Source: Neocallimastix lanati (nom. inval.)
Lineage: Eukaryota > Neocallimastigomycota > Neocallimastigomycetes > Neocallimastigales > Neocallimastigaceae
Reading direction: 5' to 3'
Assembly: GCA_016946835.1 (NCBI GenBank)
Contig: JACVTC010000002.1
Location: 2,620,001-2,684,000, forward strand
DNA: 64,000 nucleotides
Shown: piece by piece, positions 11,890-25,075 of the stretch
Layout: each line of letters opens with the position of its first letter
How positions within the stretch are numbered: position 1 is the stretch's first letter
Position numbers and translations under genes: made by a program
Notes under the pieces: model-generated
Databases searched by the model: none
Told to the model about the DNA's origin: nothing
Seen by the model: the letters and a program-made list of their open reading frames with translations, nothing else

Positions 11890-12745
11890 TTCTAAAAAAG
11901 AAAAAAAATCTATATTCATATAAATATCATTACGATTAACTAAAAAATAAAATAAAAAAAAAAAATTTTTTTTCCTAATTTATTATATGTACATATATAA
12001 TAATTATATAATAATTGTAATATTAATGTTTAATAATACTTTTTTTTTTTTTTAATTTAATCTGTCTATTTAAGGAAATTTAATTTAGCAGATCTTAAGC
12101 CATGTTATTTACAATTTTAATTTAATTAAAATAAGTAAAAAGATGTTTCAAAATTTAAGATCAAAAAAAAAAAAATTAAAACTCTAAAATCAAAAATTAC
12201 ATTGATTATAATAAAAGTGATACTGATATTTAAAATAAGAAAAAAAAAAATATAGCAATAATTATAATAATATTTAGAAACTACAAGTATCTATGTATTG
12301 ATTGTATTTAATGATATATTTTTTGATAATGAATTTTTTTTTTATTATTATTTAAATGATTTTAATAGCATGATATTAATAATGAGTATTGAGTTTTAAA
12401 TTAGCTTTCTTGAAATATTTTAATGAAAAAAAAAAGAAAGAAAAAATAAATGTATATATTATATAATAATACTCTCTACTTAATAATCAATTTTTTTTTA
12501 TTTTGAATATAAAAAATAATTAAAGTATTATATATTAATACTTTTTATTTTAATGTCAAATGGATTTAATATATATTTAATATTTAGAAATAATTGTTAA
12601 TTAAGCAATTATTTCTACTTATAAGAAAAAAGTAAGAAGACAAAATGAAAAAAATCCTTTATTTAAAATAATATTTATTCATTTAAATAGATATTTATTG
12701 AATAAATATTATTTTTTAAAAAAAAATTGAAAAGGGAGAAAAAAA

Positions 12746-12811
<66 letters not shown>

Positions 12812-14030
12812 ATTAAATATTGCTCTCAAAATAAAATCAAATAACTCTAAATATTTAATATATATAGGATCATTTATTAATAAAATAACAAAGATTAATT
12901 AAAATGACAAGAAAATGTTTTTAAAGTTTTTATTTTCTGCCCTTTATTACATATATTATTGCTTTGTATTATTGTATAGTGGATTTATAATGAAACTATA
13001 TTTACCTTAATTTTTTATCCCAAATTAATTTTTCATTATGTATAAGTATGAAAAACACTAAAATAATAAAAACGTATGAGTTTAAATTATATATTAATTT
13101 TTTATTTTTATTTAAAAGAAAAAAAATATATATATATCATCTCATTTATGAATTACAATTTGTTAATATTACACAAAAATAAAAATATATGAATCTATTA
13201 ATCTTCTTTTAATTTATTAATTATAAATATTTATTTTTGAAAAGAAAAAATATAAATATTATTAAAAAAAAAAAATGACATAAAAGAGTTAAAAAAAAAA
13301 TTTTTTTAATTATTATTTAAATCATTTTATTACAAAAATATATTATTAGTATTTTAGTCTAATCTTTTATACTTTGGTATAATCTTTCCATTATTTTTTT
13401 TTCTTTAAATTATATTTTATATAAATAAAATGAAACTTTGGTACTTTAATAAAAGTTTAATAATTTGAAAAAAATTTTTTTTTAATTTTTTTTATATATA
13501 TATTTTCTCATATAAATATTTTTAATTTTTATTATTTTTTTTTATTATTAGATTTGAAAATTCATATTACCTTTTTTAAAGCTTTAAATTTTAATTAAAG
13601 AATAGATTACTTATGTTAATTTTTTTTTTTTTAAAAAAAAAAAAAAGAAAAAAGAAAGGAAAGGAAAGGAAGAAAAAAAAATTTCATATATAATTATATT
13701 TTAATAATTTTTAATAATACTTTAAGAATTTTTCATTATTAATATATGAAGATTTTTTTTTTTTTCAATGGTATTTTTTATTAGATAATAATAATAATTA
13801 AAATAATGAGGTTTCTCATTATATATAAAACTAAAAATGATGTTTAATCATCATTGTGAGTTTAAAAAGTTTAAATTGATAAATTGTATAGTTTAGAACT
13901 GATGATTATAGAGCTTTAATTAAACACCAAATGATTAAATTAATAATATACTAAATTTGGTATAGTAATCAATAATGAAATAATAATAATTATACTTTAA
14001 TTTTTTTTTTTTTTTTTTTTTTTATAAAGA
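10491..14030. other. Low-complexity AT desert
   Basis: No coding signal on either strand. It holds a TTTA tetramer tract (about 10540-10600), long poly-T and poly-A runs (10980-11014, 11850-11887, 12752-12779 with an adjoining AT repeat), and a small GGAAA repeat at 13657-13672. I see nothing gene-like. Confidence 0.55.
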
Positions 14031-14640
14031 AGGTAAAGTTAATTAGATTAAGAATATGTAAAAGTAATAACAGCTAATTCATTTTAAATGATATAATACT
14101 TAATACTTTATTATTAATAAATATAAATGAATAAAGAGACCTAATAAAAACTAACTCATTACAAATGATATGAATAGTACATAATTATTAACCAATATAA
14201 ATAAATAAAGAGACTTCTCTTAATAAAGTCCTTTTCTTAAAGGCTAATCTGACCTTATTAATAAAGATCCTTAGCATATCGATTTAACTATAATCATTTC
14301 TTAACCAATATCAATACTTAATTCTATTACTGATATTTTTATTCTCCTTATTTATGGTCAAAAAAGTACCATTTCACAACCAACTCTGAAAAACTCTTAT
14401 AATTTATATTTTATCCCTCTATTTAATAATCCTTAAATAAAATATAAGAGTAAATAATTTTATTAATGAGTATTACGACAACTTAATACCTCAGGAATAA
14501 AAATAATTAATTATTGATGGCATATACTGTATGGAGAAATAGAACCCTAGTTTCTACTGTAGTCTATATTGCCATGTCCCATAATTATCCATGTGACTCC
14601 AAAGTACAGTACAACAAGAGTAATTTAATCCATATGGATA
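14031..14640. other. Higher-complexity island, probable decayed repeat
   Basis: Base composition is visibly less biased than around it (for example GGCATATACTGTATGG, CCATGTCCCATAATTATCC). Two diverged tandem units of about 70-75 bp (about 14068-14140 and 14141-14212) both end near ATAAATGAATAAAGAGAC or ATAAATAAATAAAGAGAC. No frame is open over a useful length. It is probably an old mobile-element fragment with no recognisable family. Confidence 0.35.
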
Positions 14641-14729
14641 GTTTTTTTTTTTTTAAAAAAAAAAAATTATATTAAATAACAAAAAATAATTATTATTTTA
14701 ATAAAATTTTATTTATTATTCAATTATTA

Positions 14730-14935
14730 TTATTATTATTTATTATTTATTATTTATTATTTATTATTTATTATTTATTATTTATTATTTATTATTTATT
14801 ATTTATTATTTTATTATTTATTATTTATTATTTATTATTCATTATTTATTATTTATTATTCATTATTTATTATTCATTATTTATTATTTATTATTTATTA
14901 TTTATTATTTATTATTTATTTATTATTGTTTATTG
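14730..14935. repeat. Heptamer minisatellite (TTATTTA)n
   Basis: About 200 bp of a 7-bp unit, TATTTAT/ATTATTT in rotation, with point variants (CATT for TATT) in the second half. The same unit recurs at about 16890-17225 and, on the opposite strand, at 63088-63320. Confidence 0.85.
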
Positions 14936-16889
14936 ATTATTGATTATTTAATTATTTATTATTGATTATTCAATTATTTATTATTTATTTATTATTTATC
15001 ATTTATAATTTATTATTTATTATTTAATTAATATATTTTAAATAAGATATTATTTTACATTTTAAATTATTTTTCTCTGAATATAATATTTGATAGTTAT
15101 TTAAATTAAAAATAATAAATAATATTATTTATTTTTTTTTCCATTGATAATTTCTATTGTTTTAAATATTGTTTAATAAAATATTTTATTTTATTCTTTT
15201 TTTTTTTTTTTTTTTTTTTTTCAAAAAAAAATATATATATATTTTTTAAAAAAAAAAAAAAAAGATATTATAAATATATTAAACAGAAGTGGTTGAATTA
15301 GAATTTATATTAAATCTATTAAGAATAATCCTATTATTCATATATTTTTTCATTTATGAAAATTTCTATTAAAGTGATATTCATACATTACACAAATGTT
15401 TCTCCTATAGGATAAAAATATATTAATTAATTTATAAAAATAAAAAAAAACATTCATTTATAAATATTTAAATATTTTTTAAAAAAAAAAGTATATATAT
15501 ATAATATATTATTTATTAAATATACTATCATATATTAAATATATAATAAATAAATAATAAATATATAATTAGAGTAATATGATATAAAATATAAATACAA
15601 ACTTTAATAAATATAAAAATTAATTTATATTAAAAAACTTAAATATATTTATATTTATGGTAAAGACAAATCAAATATAAAATTTATAATTGTGGCTAAT
15701 ATATTACAATATGAAATCACACTACAGCATAAAACTATGAAGAACATTAATTATTTATTTATCACTTTATTTTCTTACATTTTTTTAATTATTAGTATGA
15801 AATATGAAATATTTTTATAGTATTTTTAATATTATAATATTATAATATAAAATATAAATAAAAACTTTAATAAATATAAAAATTATATAAAAATTATAAG
15901 TATATTAATATTTATGTTAAAAAAAATATAACTTAATAATTGTGGCTGATAATAATATTAAATATTAAATATAAAATCACATAACAACATAAAACTGTGA
16001 AAAATATTGGTTATTTATTTTATAATTTATATTTTCTAAATATTGAATTGCTTTTTAATATATTACTAATAGTATGACTTTATATTTTTAATTATATCGC
16101 TATAATAAAATTAATATTTCCTATTTATAAATTTATTTAACTTTATAATTAGTAATTATTATAAAAAAAAAGAATAATTATTATAAATGAAATTATTATG
16201 CCTAAAACTATGCAAATATTATTCAAAACTATATCAAAACAATTATCGAAATCATATATATTTTATGATAAATCAATGCTAAAATGACATACAAATACAA
16301 TCAAACAACCATATCATTTATATCAATATAAGAATTTAAAAAGTTTTTTAATAAGTATTGTGAAATAATTATAGAGAAGAGTTATTAACAAACAAAAATA
16401 TTAAATAAGAAAACTAAATAAAAATTCTCCCAAAAGTAACTATTAAACGGATTTAATAATCAAATATGTTATAAAAATAATTTAAAAAAAAAAAAATTTT
16501 TTTTTTTGTATTATTTCAATTAATAAATGAAATGTTGTAAGTAGTACTTTCTAAATAGTGTAATACAAAAAAATGTATATATTTATTAAATCGTAGAGAT
16601 AACTTTAATTAATATAGAATTCCATGATTTAGATAGATTAATATAAGCATCAACACTTTATTTTTTTTTTACAGCCAAAGAATATTGTTTTAAAATTAGG
16701 AAAAAGTTTCAATTTCTTGTTTATCCATTATGACATGAACAAATATAGATATATTAAAAATTTCAATATATATCATGGAAATTCCAAATTTGGAATGATT
16801 TTAATAAATGGCAAATAAAAACAGAAATATATAAAAAAAAAAAAGTTTGTTATTCCAATACTCTTTTTTCAATTTAATATTTATTTTTC
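14936..16889. other. AT desert with a long imperfect direct repeat
   Basis: No gene is seen. The only structure above homopolymers is a direct repeat: 15580-15790 matches 15841-16045 (shared AAACTTTAATAAATATAAAAA, TAATTGTGGCT, AATCACA...ACATAAAACT...GAA). Both copies end in a TTATTTAT-type tail. Confidence 0.5.
15580..16045 (+). repeat. Imperfect direct repeat, units of about 205 bp
   Basis: Two units about 260 bp apart share a string of 10-20 bp blocks in the same order. They could be a pair of diverged solo LTRs or a segmental duplication. No target-site duplication can be defined. Confidence 0.5.
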
Positions 16890-17225
16890 TTTATTACTAT
16901 TATTTATTATTTGTTATTTATTATTCAATTAATTAATTATTTATTATTTACTATTATTTATTATTTGTTATTTATTATTTATTAATAAATACTCTTTTTA
17001 TTATTACTTATTACTTATTTATTATTTATTATTTATTATTTATTATTTATTATTATGTATTTTTAATTATTTATTATTTATTATTTATTATTTATTATTT
17101 ATTATTTATTATTTATTATTTATTTATTATTTATTATTTATTATTTATTATTTATTATTATTCAATTATTTATTATTTATTATTCAATTATTTATTATTT
17201 AATATTTATTATTATTTATTAAAAA
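16890..17225. repeat. Heptamer minisatellite, second array
   Basis: Irregular array of TTATTTA units interspersed with CAATTA and TAATAAATACTC variants. It is the same repeat family as at 14730. Confidence 0.75.
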
Positions 17226-19123
17226 ATTTTTTTATTAAAATTAGGGTGGTTTTTTTTTTTTAAAAAAAAAAAAAGGAGAAAAAAAGAATTTTTTCTATAT
17301 TAATAATATTAATAATATTGTTTTAAACTTTATGAATAAAAAAAAAAATAATACTAATAAATTAAAATATACAAGATACAATGGAAAAAAATATATTAAA
17401 TATATCATTAGTACTATTTTTAATGTTATTAATATTGATAATTATAATTATTTAAAAAAAAAAAAAAGATTATTTTTCTTATACAATTAATATTAAATTT
17501 ATAAATCAATTGAAAAAAAAAAAAAAAGGATTAATGTACTGGTAAAACAATACTAAAACAGTTACTGAGCTTCCTATTTATTTCATATTATACAGTTTAA
17601 TATAAAATTATATTTTTTTTTTGTTTAAAAAGAAAACTCCAAAAAAAAAAGTTTGTATATTATTTTATGGCAAAAATTGATGAAAAAACTTTTTTTTTTC
17701 ATTTTATTAAATATTAATAAAACTTTTTTCTGTAATTAGCTTCAATAATGATTTTTAATAGTATTATATAACAATAGCATGATTAGCTTAAAAATTAATT
17801 TGATACTTTTTATTAATGTAATTTATAATTTTTTTTTATTTTATTTAATTTTCTTTTTTTTTTTTTTTTTTTTTTTTTTAAGCGGATTGTTGTTTGATAA
17901 ATTCATTTCTGTATTTTGTATTTTTTTTTTTTTTAAAAAAAATAATAATAATAAAAACATAAAAAAAATGTTCTATCCATGATTTAATAATTATTAAATA
18001 TAAAATAAATATAAATATATCTTTTTTTTTTTTTTTATCTAAATTAAAAATAATATTAAAATTTATGTATTTGTTTTATTAATTTATTTGAATTTGAATT
18101 ATTTTTTTTTGTTAATTATTCAATCTATTTATATTTTCTATCTATTCTAATTATATGCATATAATTAAATTTTATATTGCAATTCTGTTTTCTTTACATA
18201 TTATAATTATATTCGTTCATATATTACATAAATTAAATTTTACATGAATTCCATCATTTCTCTACATTATATATTATATATATTATATAAAATTAAAATT
18301 TACAATGTAATTCCATCATTTCTACATATTGTATGTAGATTAAAAAAAAAATTTTTTAATATCAACATTAAAGTGACATAAAGAGAAGGAATATAGGAAT
18401 TGGTGAATTGAATTGAATCATATAACAAAGTAATAAATAATTAATATATCTAATATATTTTGAAATAACAATTAATAATTAACATCTAATTTTTCTTTTT
18501 TTTTTTTTTTTTTTTAATTTTACTTCTAATTCTAATATTATAATAAACAGAATTATGAATTAATTTTTTTAATTTAATTTAATTTATAGTTATTATAATT
18601 TAATCTAATTTAAATTAATTTAATTATTCATCATCATTTTTATTATTAAATTAAACTTATTTTGTGTAAATCTTATTTTATATGAAATTTATTAATTAAT
18701 GAATTTTTATTTTTTTTTTTTTTTAGTTAATTTTTATTCTAAACTAAAATCATTAATTTTTTTTTATTTATTTTTATTTATTTTTTACTTTAGTTAATAT
18801 ATTCATTAATCATTTATAATTATTAATTCGGTACATTTTATTTATTCTATAAATAGTAAAGTGAAATATAAATAATATAAAAAAAAGTTATACACTACAA
18901 ATATAAAAGAAAAACTATTAATACATATTAGAAAGTAGAGGATAAAAGTTAACTTTTTATGTATTATATTAATGACCCTTCTTAGATTATAGTATATATT
19001 TGTAAAATGAATTAAAAGATATTCTATGCTAGTTTATATTGTAAAATTTTGAAAAAATAATTTGATTATTGATATTATTAAAATATAAATAAATATTTTT
19101 TTTTTTTTAATTTCTGTGTCGAC
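17226..19123. other. AT desert
   Basis: Homopolymer-rich spacer. A short open frame at 17779-17982 encodes only Phe/Ile/Leu/Asn runs from poly-T and poly-A and is not believed. Short tandem similarity at 18180-18320 (repeated AATTCCATCATTTCTACAT-type phrases) is the only internal structure noticed. Confidence 0.5.
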
Positions 19124-19290
19124 GTGGACCTCTCTCTAAACAAGGGTAATATGAAAAGACATTTCCTTATACACCGCTTTAATCAACAGGGTTCTTTTCA
19201 GTGATCTCTTGAGCCATCATTGAAAGAGGGACAACTAAATTAATCCTCTCATAGATTAAGTGCTCTCTGTACTAAGTAATTGGTCAAGAC
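19124..19290. mobile_element. Dispersed repeat C, copy 1
   Basis: About 165 bp of ordinary composition in an A/T desert. It matches 43192-43325 in the same orientation (GACCTCTCTCTAA.CAAG, ATGAAAAGAC.TT, CTATA.GCCG-like, AACTA.ATTAAT.CT.TCA, CTCTG.ACTAA). There is no open frame on either strand. It is probably a mobile-element fragment, class unknown. Confidence 0.5.
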
Positions 19291-20062
19291 GTCCAATTAT
19301 TTAAATATTTTAAAAGAACCATTTGATTATGAAATTATTATTTAAAGGTTTATTTAAAATTTGATTAAAATAAAATAGATATTTAGTTACATTATTATAT
19401 AATTATTACTATAATTTTTTATGAACGATAATCCTTCAAAGAATTAATCAAGGATTTAAACTAGTTTTAAATAATCAATTATACTAAATATTAATAGTTT
19501 ACATTTATTTTTTTTTTTTTTAATTTTATATCTAAAATATTTTAAATGTTAAATATTAATGTTTAGTGTAATTGAAAGAATTAATATTTTAGATATAAAA
19601 TAAAATAATGAAGTTTAATATTAATAATATAAAATTAGATAAAAATATAAAGATATTTAATATAAATAAAAATATAAAATATAATATTAGCTAATATAAA
19701 ATCTATATAATTATTTATTAATAAAATCATATGAATTTATATTCTTAATGAATAAATTAGTTCATAAAATTAATTTATTGTTACTGGTCATGTGACTTAT
19801 ATTAGTAGCTAATAATATTTTTAAGAACCTGGAAGCCAGAAAGATTCTTATATAACAAGCTAGAATTAATTTATTATTAATATATAAAATATATACATAA
19901 ATGATTAAAATTATTCTATTTATTATTATTATTAAAATTAATATAACTGAATTATTTAAATTTTTTGTTAAAATAAAAATACGGAATAAAACTTTTTTTC
20001 AATACAATTTCAATTTCAATTATTATTATCAAAAATTAATTGTTTTTTATGCATTACAAACA

Positions 20063-20190
20063 TTTTTTTGTTATTTTTTTGTTAGTAATCTAAATTTATT
20101 TAAGGGTAAAAATAAATTTTTTTTTATTTTTTTGTTATTTTTTTGTTAGTAATCTAAATTTATTTAAGGGTAAAAATAAATTTTTTTTTT
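20063..20190 (+). repeat. 64-bp tandem duplication
   Basis: GTTAGTAATCTAAATTTATT begins at 20081 and again at 20145 with near-identical surroundings, so two units sit head to tail. This looks like a recent local duplication. Confidence 0.85.
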
Positions 20191-21642
20191 TATTATTATT
20201 AATTTCTAATTAATACATGAAAAGTATAATTATTAATTATAATTATTATAATTTTATACTATTTCAAAATAAAAAGTATTTATAATAAAATTTTATAATT
20301 ATATAAATAAATAAAAATTAAAAATTAATAATTAAATATTAAATATTAATAATTAGGATTAACTATTAATAATTAAAACTTAAATATTTATGGACAAAAT
20401 AAATTAATATTAATTATTATAATAAATCTTTGAAAAAGTTTATTTAAATGTTTTTTTTTTATATCATGAGCTTGGATATAAATAGAATTAATATTTATAG
20501 TAATTTCAAGCCATGATGAATAAGATAATTATTCATTTATTAATTAATTAATAAATTAATTAATTAATTAATTATATTGATAATTTTGTTCTCCTTTCAG
20601 TAAATTAAGAAAATTTAAATATCGGTTTTTAAAGAGAACAAAATCAAAAGCAAAAACAAAGCAATAAAAAAAAAAATATATATATAAAATTATCAAATAT
20701 TTTATTGCTTTATTATTCTATTTTTTTTTTTTTTACTTATTTATTTTCTTTTTGATTATTAAACCAATAACGAATTATGTTATTATTAATATATCAAACA
20801 TTTTATTGTTATAATATTTTTTTTTATATATATTATAATGTTTTTATTTATATTTTTTCATATTTTCACAACCCTTTTCTAATTTATTTTCTTATCTAAT
20901 TTTTATTTTATGAAAGTATATACAAATCACCTTTTTTTTTTTTTTTTTTTTTTTTTTAATTCACATTAATTATTAAAAATTTAATATAAATAGGAATTTT
21001 CTATCGTATTATTATCATTTTTTTCTTATTATAAATTACTGAATAATTTATAATATAATAGTACATAAAATTTTTATTGGGGAAAGCAAGTATTTTAAAT
21101 GTAATATAATAAAAAAACATTTTCCTTTTTTAATCATTTATTTATTTATTTATTCATGATGATGATGATGATTGTTAATTATTAATTATTAATTATTATT
21201 ATTATTATAACTATAATTATTAACATTATTATAATATTAGCCTTTAATGGCCTATAAAAATGATAAATAAAAATTGCTACCTCTTTATTTCAATTATTTT
21301 AATTTTTTTGAATACATATAGATAATGTATATCTAATTATAGATAAAAGATTAAATGTTCAATATTAAATCATATATTATTATAACATAAATAATACATT
21401 AATAAGAATTTATAAGATATATTAAATAATGTATATTTATTTAAATTGCCAATTTTTTTTTTATTGAAGATTTTAATATATATATATGTATAATTTTTTT
21501 TTTTTATTTTTAAACTAAATTAAAAGATAAAAGTTAGAATATGAACTTTAAATCATAGTAAAAATGTAAAGTTTATCTTTTTTTTTTTTTTTTCTTATGT
21601 TTATATTACGAATTATCTTTATCATTCCTTATGTAAATTATA

Positions 21643-21678
21643 ACTAATACACTAATACACCTGTATTAGTGTATTAGT
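21643..21678. repeat. Perfect 17-bp inverted repeat, 2-nt spacer
   Basis: Left arm ACTAATACACTAATACA (21643-21659), spacer CC, right arm its exact reverse complement (21662-21678). Each arm is itself a doubled ACTAATAC unit. It would form a cruciform or RNA hairpin. No gene flanks it closely. Confidence 0.9.
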
Positions 21679-21818
21679 ATACACCAAAAAATATTTCTTG
21701 AAGAAAATAATATTATTTTCATAATAAATATATTAAATAAGGTTCAAATGCTTTTTTCAATTGTTATTTTTTATTTTATATGCTTATATATAGTTTTTTT
21801 TTATTTATTTTTTTATTC

Positions 21819-21849
<31 letters not shown>

Positions 21850-24347
21850 CTAAAATTTAATGATATTATTATGAAGAATAAATAATATTTTTTAGAAACG
21901 ATAAGTAAAAATATAAATAATCATTACTAAATAAATAAGATATAATATATAAATTAGATATACATTAATGGTGCCTTTCTTATATACATATATATACTGT
22001 CAGTACAACCTAGAGACTTGCATTATTCAATTTATGTGGTACTTAAAATGTATAATGTTTTGCACAACCTCAATATTTGCTAATTAGCCATACTATTAAA
22101 ACGACTATATCATAATGATAATAACAATTATTTTAATTTTAATTATAATTGAATTTTATATTTTATAATTTATTATTTCTTTTTGATAATTACTATATAT
22201 GAAGGCATTACCCAAAGTATTTCTTACCAAGTTCTCTGGCTAAACTACAAAAAAAGTATTTTTGATAAATAATTTTTTTTTTTTTTTTTTTTTTTTTTTG
22301 ATAAATAAATAAAAAAAAAAAAAACTTTTTGTATTATTAACTTTAATAGATAATAAATTATATGGAAAATTTTAATTATTAATAAAACGGAAATAAAATG
22401 AAATATTATGTTAATATATTACAATAGATTTCTAAACTATTAGCATTAATTGAACACTATTACTATGTATAGTAATAATTTATATTATATATAATAATAA
22501 ATAATAATATAAATAATATGCAAATAATAATAAGTAAATCGGCAAAATTTTTTTAGATAATTAAAATAATTTATAAATGTATAATATAATATATTAATAG
22601 TAATTAAAAATAAAATTAGACTATATTATTAATAAATGAATATTTAAATATTAATTTATTAAGTTCATATATTTATATATTAATTAATTAATATTCTATT
22701 TATTTAATAAATAGAAAGTGTACAATTCTATACTATGATGTATTAATATAATTTAATTTAAATTGTGTCATTAAAATATTTATGTTTCAATTTAAAAATT
22801 CTTATACTAATAACATATATATCATATAGAGCCTATTTAAATATATTATTATAATATAATGTATAAATATTGAAAATTTAATATAAATAATTTAAAGTAT
22901 ATTTTAATATATTACAACTGTATATACAATAATATATATTTATTAAAAAAAAAACATAGTTCTATTACTAGAAATTTATTATTACTTAAACTTTATGATA
23001 AAAATATAAATATTAATAAATAAAGTTAATGATTTCCTTAATAAGGTAGAAAATAATTTATTATATTATTATATTATTATTATAACTTTTTAATAATTAT
23101 ATATAATTAAATTAATTGGTAATAAATTGAAAATGAACTCTCTATTTGGATTTTAGTTATTTTGATATAAATACGATTAAAAATCAACAAAAAATTTTTG
23201 AAAAAAATTTTTTTTTTAGTATTTCTATTCAAAATAATAAATTATTCTTATTTTATTTTATTATTTTTATAATTTATTATTACTTATTAATTTATAAATT
23301 TATTAATTTATAATATTATTTAAAAAATAGAAAAAAAATTTTTTTTATTTTTATAAATAGTATTAATTAAATAATATAAATAATAATATAAATATAATAA
23401 TAATAATAATAATAAAACTGAAATAAAAATAAAATAAATTTAAAAATATTTTATTTTATTTTATTTTTTTTTTTTTATTATTTAGTAATAATATAGGAAA
23501 AATATATAAATATATATATTATTTATATTTGAAGTGAGAAAAAAATAGTAATTTTTTTTTTTTTTTGTTCCCATGTGATGCTTTTATTTTCATCAGCTTT
23601 CTACATAAACATTCTAGTTTTTATTTATTTTAAAATAAATCAATAATTTAATAACTTCATTAACTTTCTTTTTATTATATAATAATAATAATAATAATAA
23701 AAGTATAATCGAAATATCATAATTCAACCAACATATAAAAAAAATAATATTGAAAGAAAGAAAAATAATCAAACTTTTATTATTCAGAATTATTATTTAA
23801 AGAATATAATAAAAAAAAAAAGTTTTTTTTTTTTTTGGTATATATTAATCTAATATTAATAATGATTAAGCCTCAACAAAAATAATAAAAATAATAAAAA
23901 CTTTAATCAGAAAAAGAAAAAAAAAAAATTAAGAATAAATTAAAAAAATTCTTTACAATAAGAATACTAAAGTTGTTTTAATCAAAGTTATCAAAAGAAA
24001 ATTGACAACTATTTTATCAAACATTTTTTCAAACTTCTTTAAAAAAAAAAAAAATAAAATGTTATTTTTCAAATAATAATTTAAATAATTTTTCACTCCC
24101 TTTTTATTTTTCATTTTAATCTTTTTATTGATTTAATCAAAAAATAATACTAATAACGTTTTTCAATTCTTTTATTTATAAATTTAATAAAGTAATAATT
24201 TAATAAAAAGAATTAATCTTTGATTTTGAAAAATAAAAAACTTAATAAAAACTGATACGCTTAATTTAAAGTATTAATAACTAACGAGATTTAAGTATAA
24301 ACATATACACACACAAAAGAAAAATTTAATAGTTTTGTATATTTAAA

Positions 24348-24384
<37 letters not shown>

Positions 24385-25075
24385 AATAAATTGATCTTTC
24401 AATCTTTTTTTTTTTTTAAAATTTAAACTACCTAACATTCATTATTAATATCTATTTGATATATATTTATAATTAAGTTAAATTATATTTAATTGTTAAT
24501 ATTGGTATATATTTAAAATAGTATTAATATAAAGTAAAAAGCAAATATCTTTAAGTATAAAAATTAAAAAAAAAATAAAAAAATAAAAATAACTAAAAAA
24601 AAGTGTAAAAGTAAATATTTTATTATTATTTTTTTTTTATGAAATAATATAATTAAATATATAATTTAGAAAATAAAAAAAAAAGTATAAATTTTTTAAA
24701 CTAATATATATTTTATTAATTTAGTAGTTTTTTTCTTTAATATTTTATATAATAAAGAGAAAACATTTTTACAAGGAAATTTTATTCCAAAAGAATTATA
24801 TAATATGAATTGTTCAAATTTGTGAATAAAAAAATATTATTTGAATAATAATATTTAAATGACAATTGTTTATTTTAAAAAATAATCCAAATAATTTATT
24901 TTAGAAATAAACAATCATAATTTAAAATAAATAATAATAATAATAAAATAAAAAATAAAAAAATAAAAACTATTACACTTTAGGCGCATTTGTTATATTA
25001 AATTATAAATAATTTAAAAGTAATCTTTATTTATAAATATATTTTTTTTTTTTAAAAAAAAAAAAAATTCTAACA

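Larger units (their letters stand above)
19291..25075. other. AT desert upstream of the Asn-rich gene
   Basis: No gene supported. Structures noticed: a 64-bp tandem duplication (20063-20190), a perfect 17-bp inverted repeat (21643-21678), and many homopolymers. The small frame 19901-20149 is built from the AT repeat and is not believed. The last kilobase should contain the promoter and 5' UTR of the gene at 25076; no specific element stands out. Confidence 0.5.

Noticed and set aside
14730-14935. Regular short repeats that might suggest a CRISPR-like array
   Set aside because: Seven-base tandem units with no spacers in eukaryotic DNA.
19901-20149. 82-codon Ile/Phe/Asn/Lys open frame
   Set aside because: Composition identical to the surrounding AT desert, and it contains the 64-bp tandem repeat.
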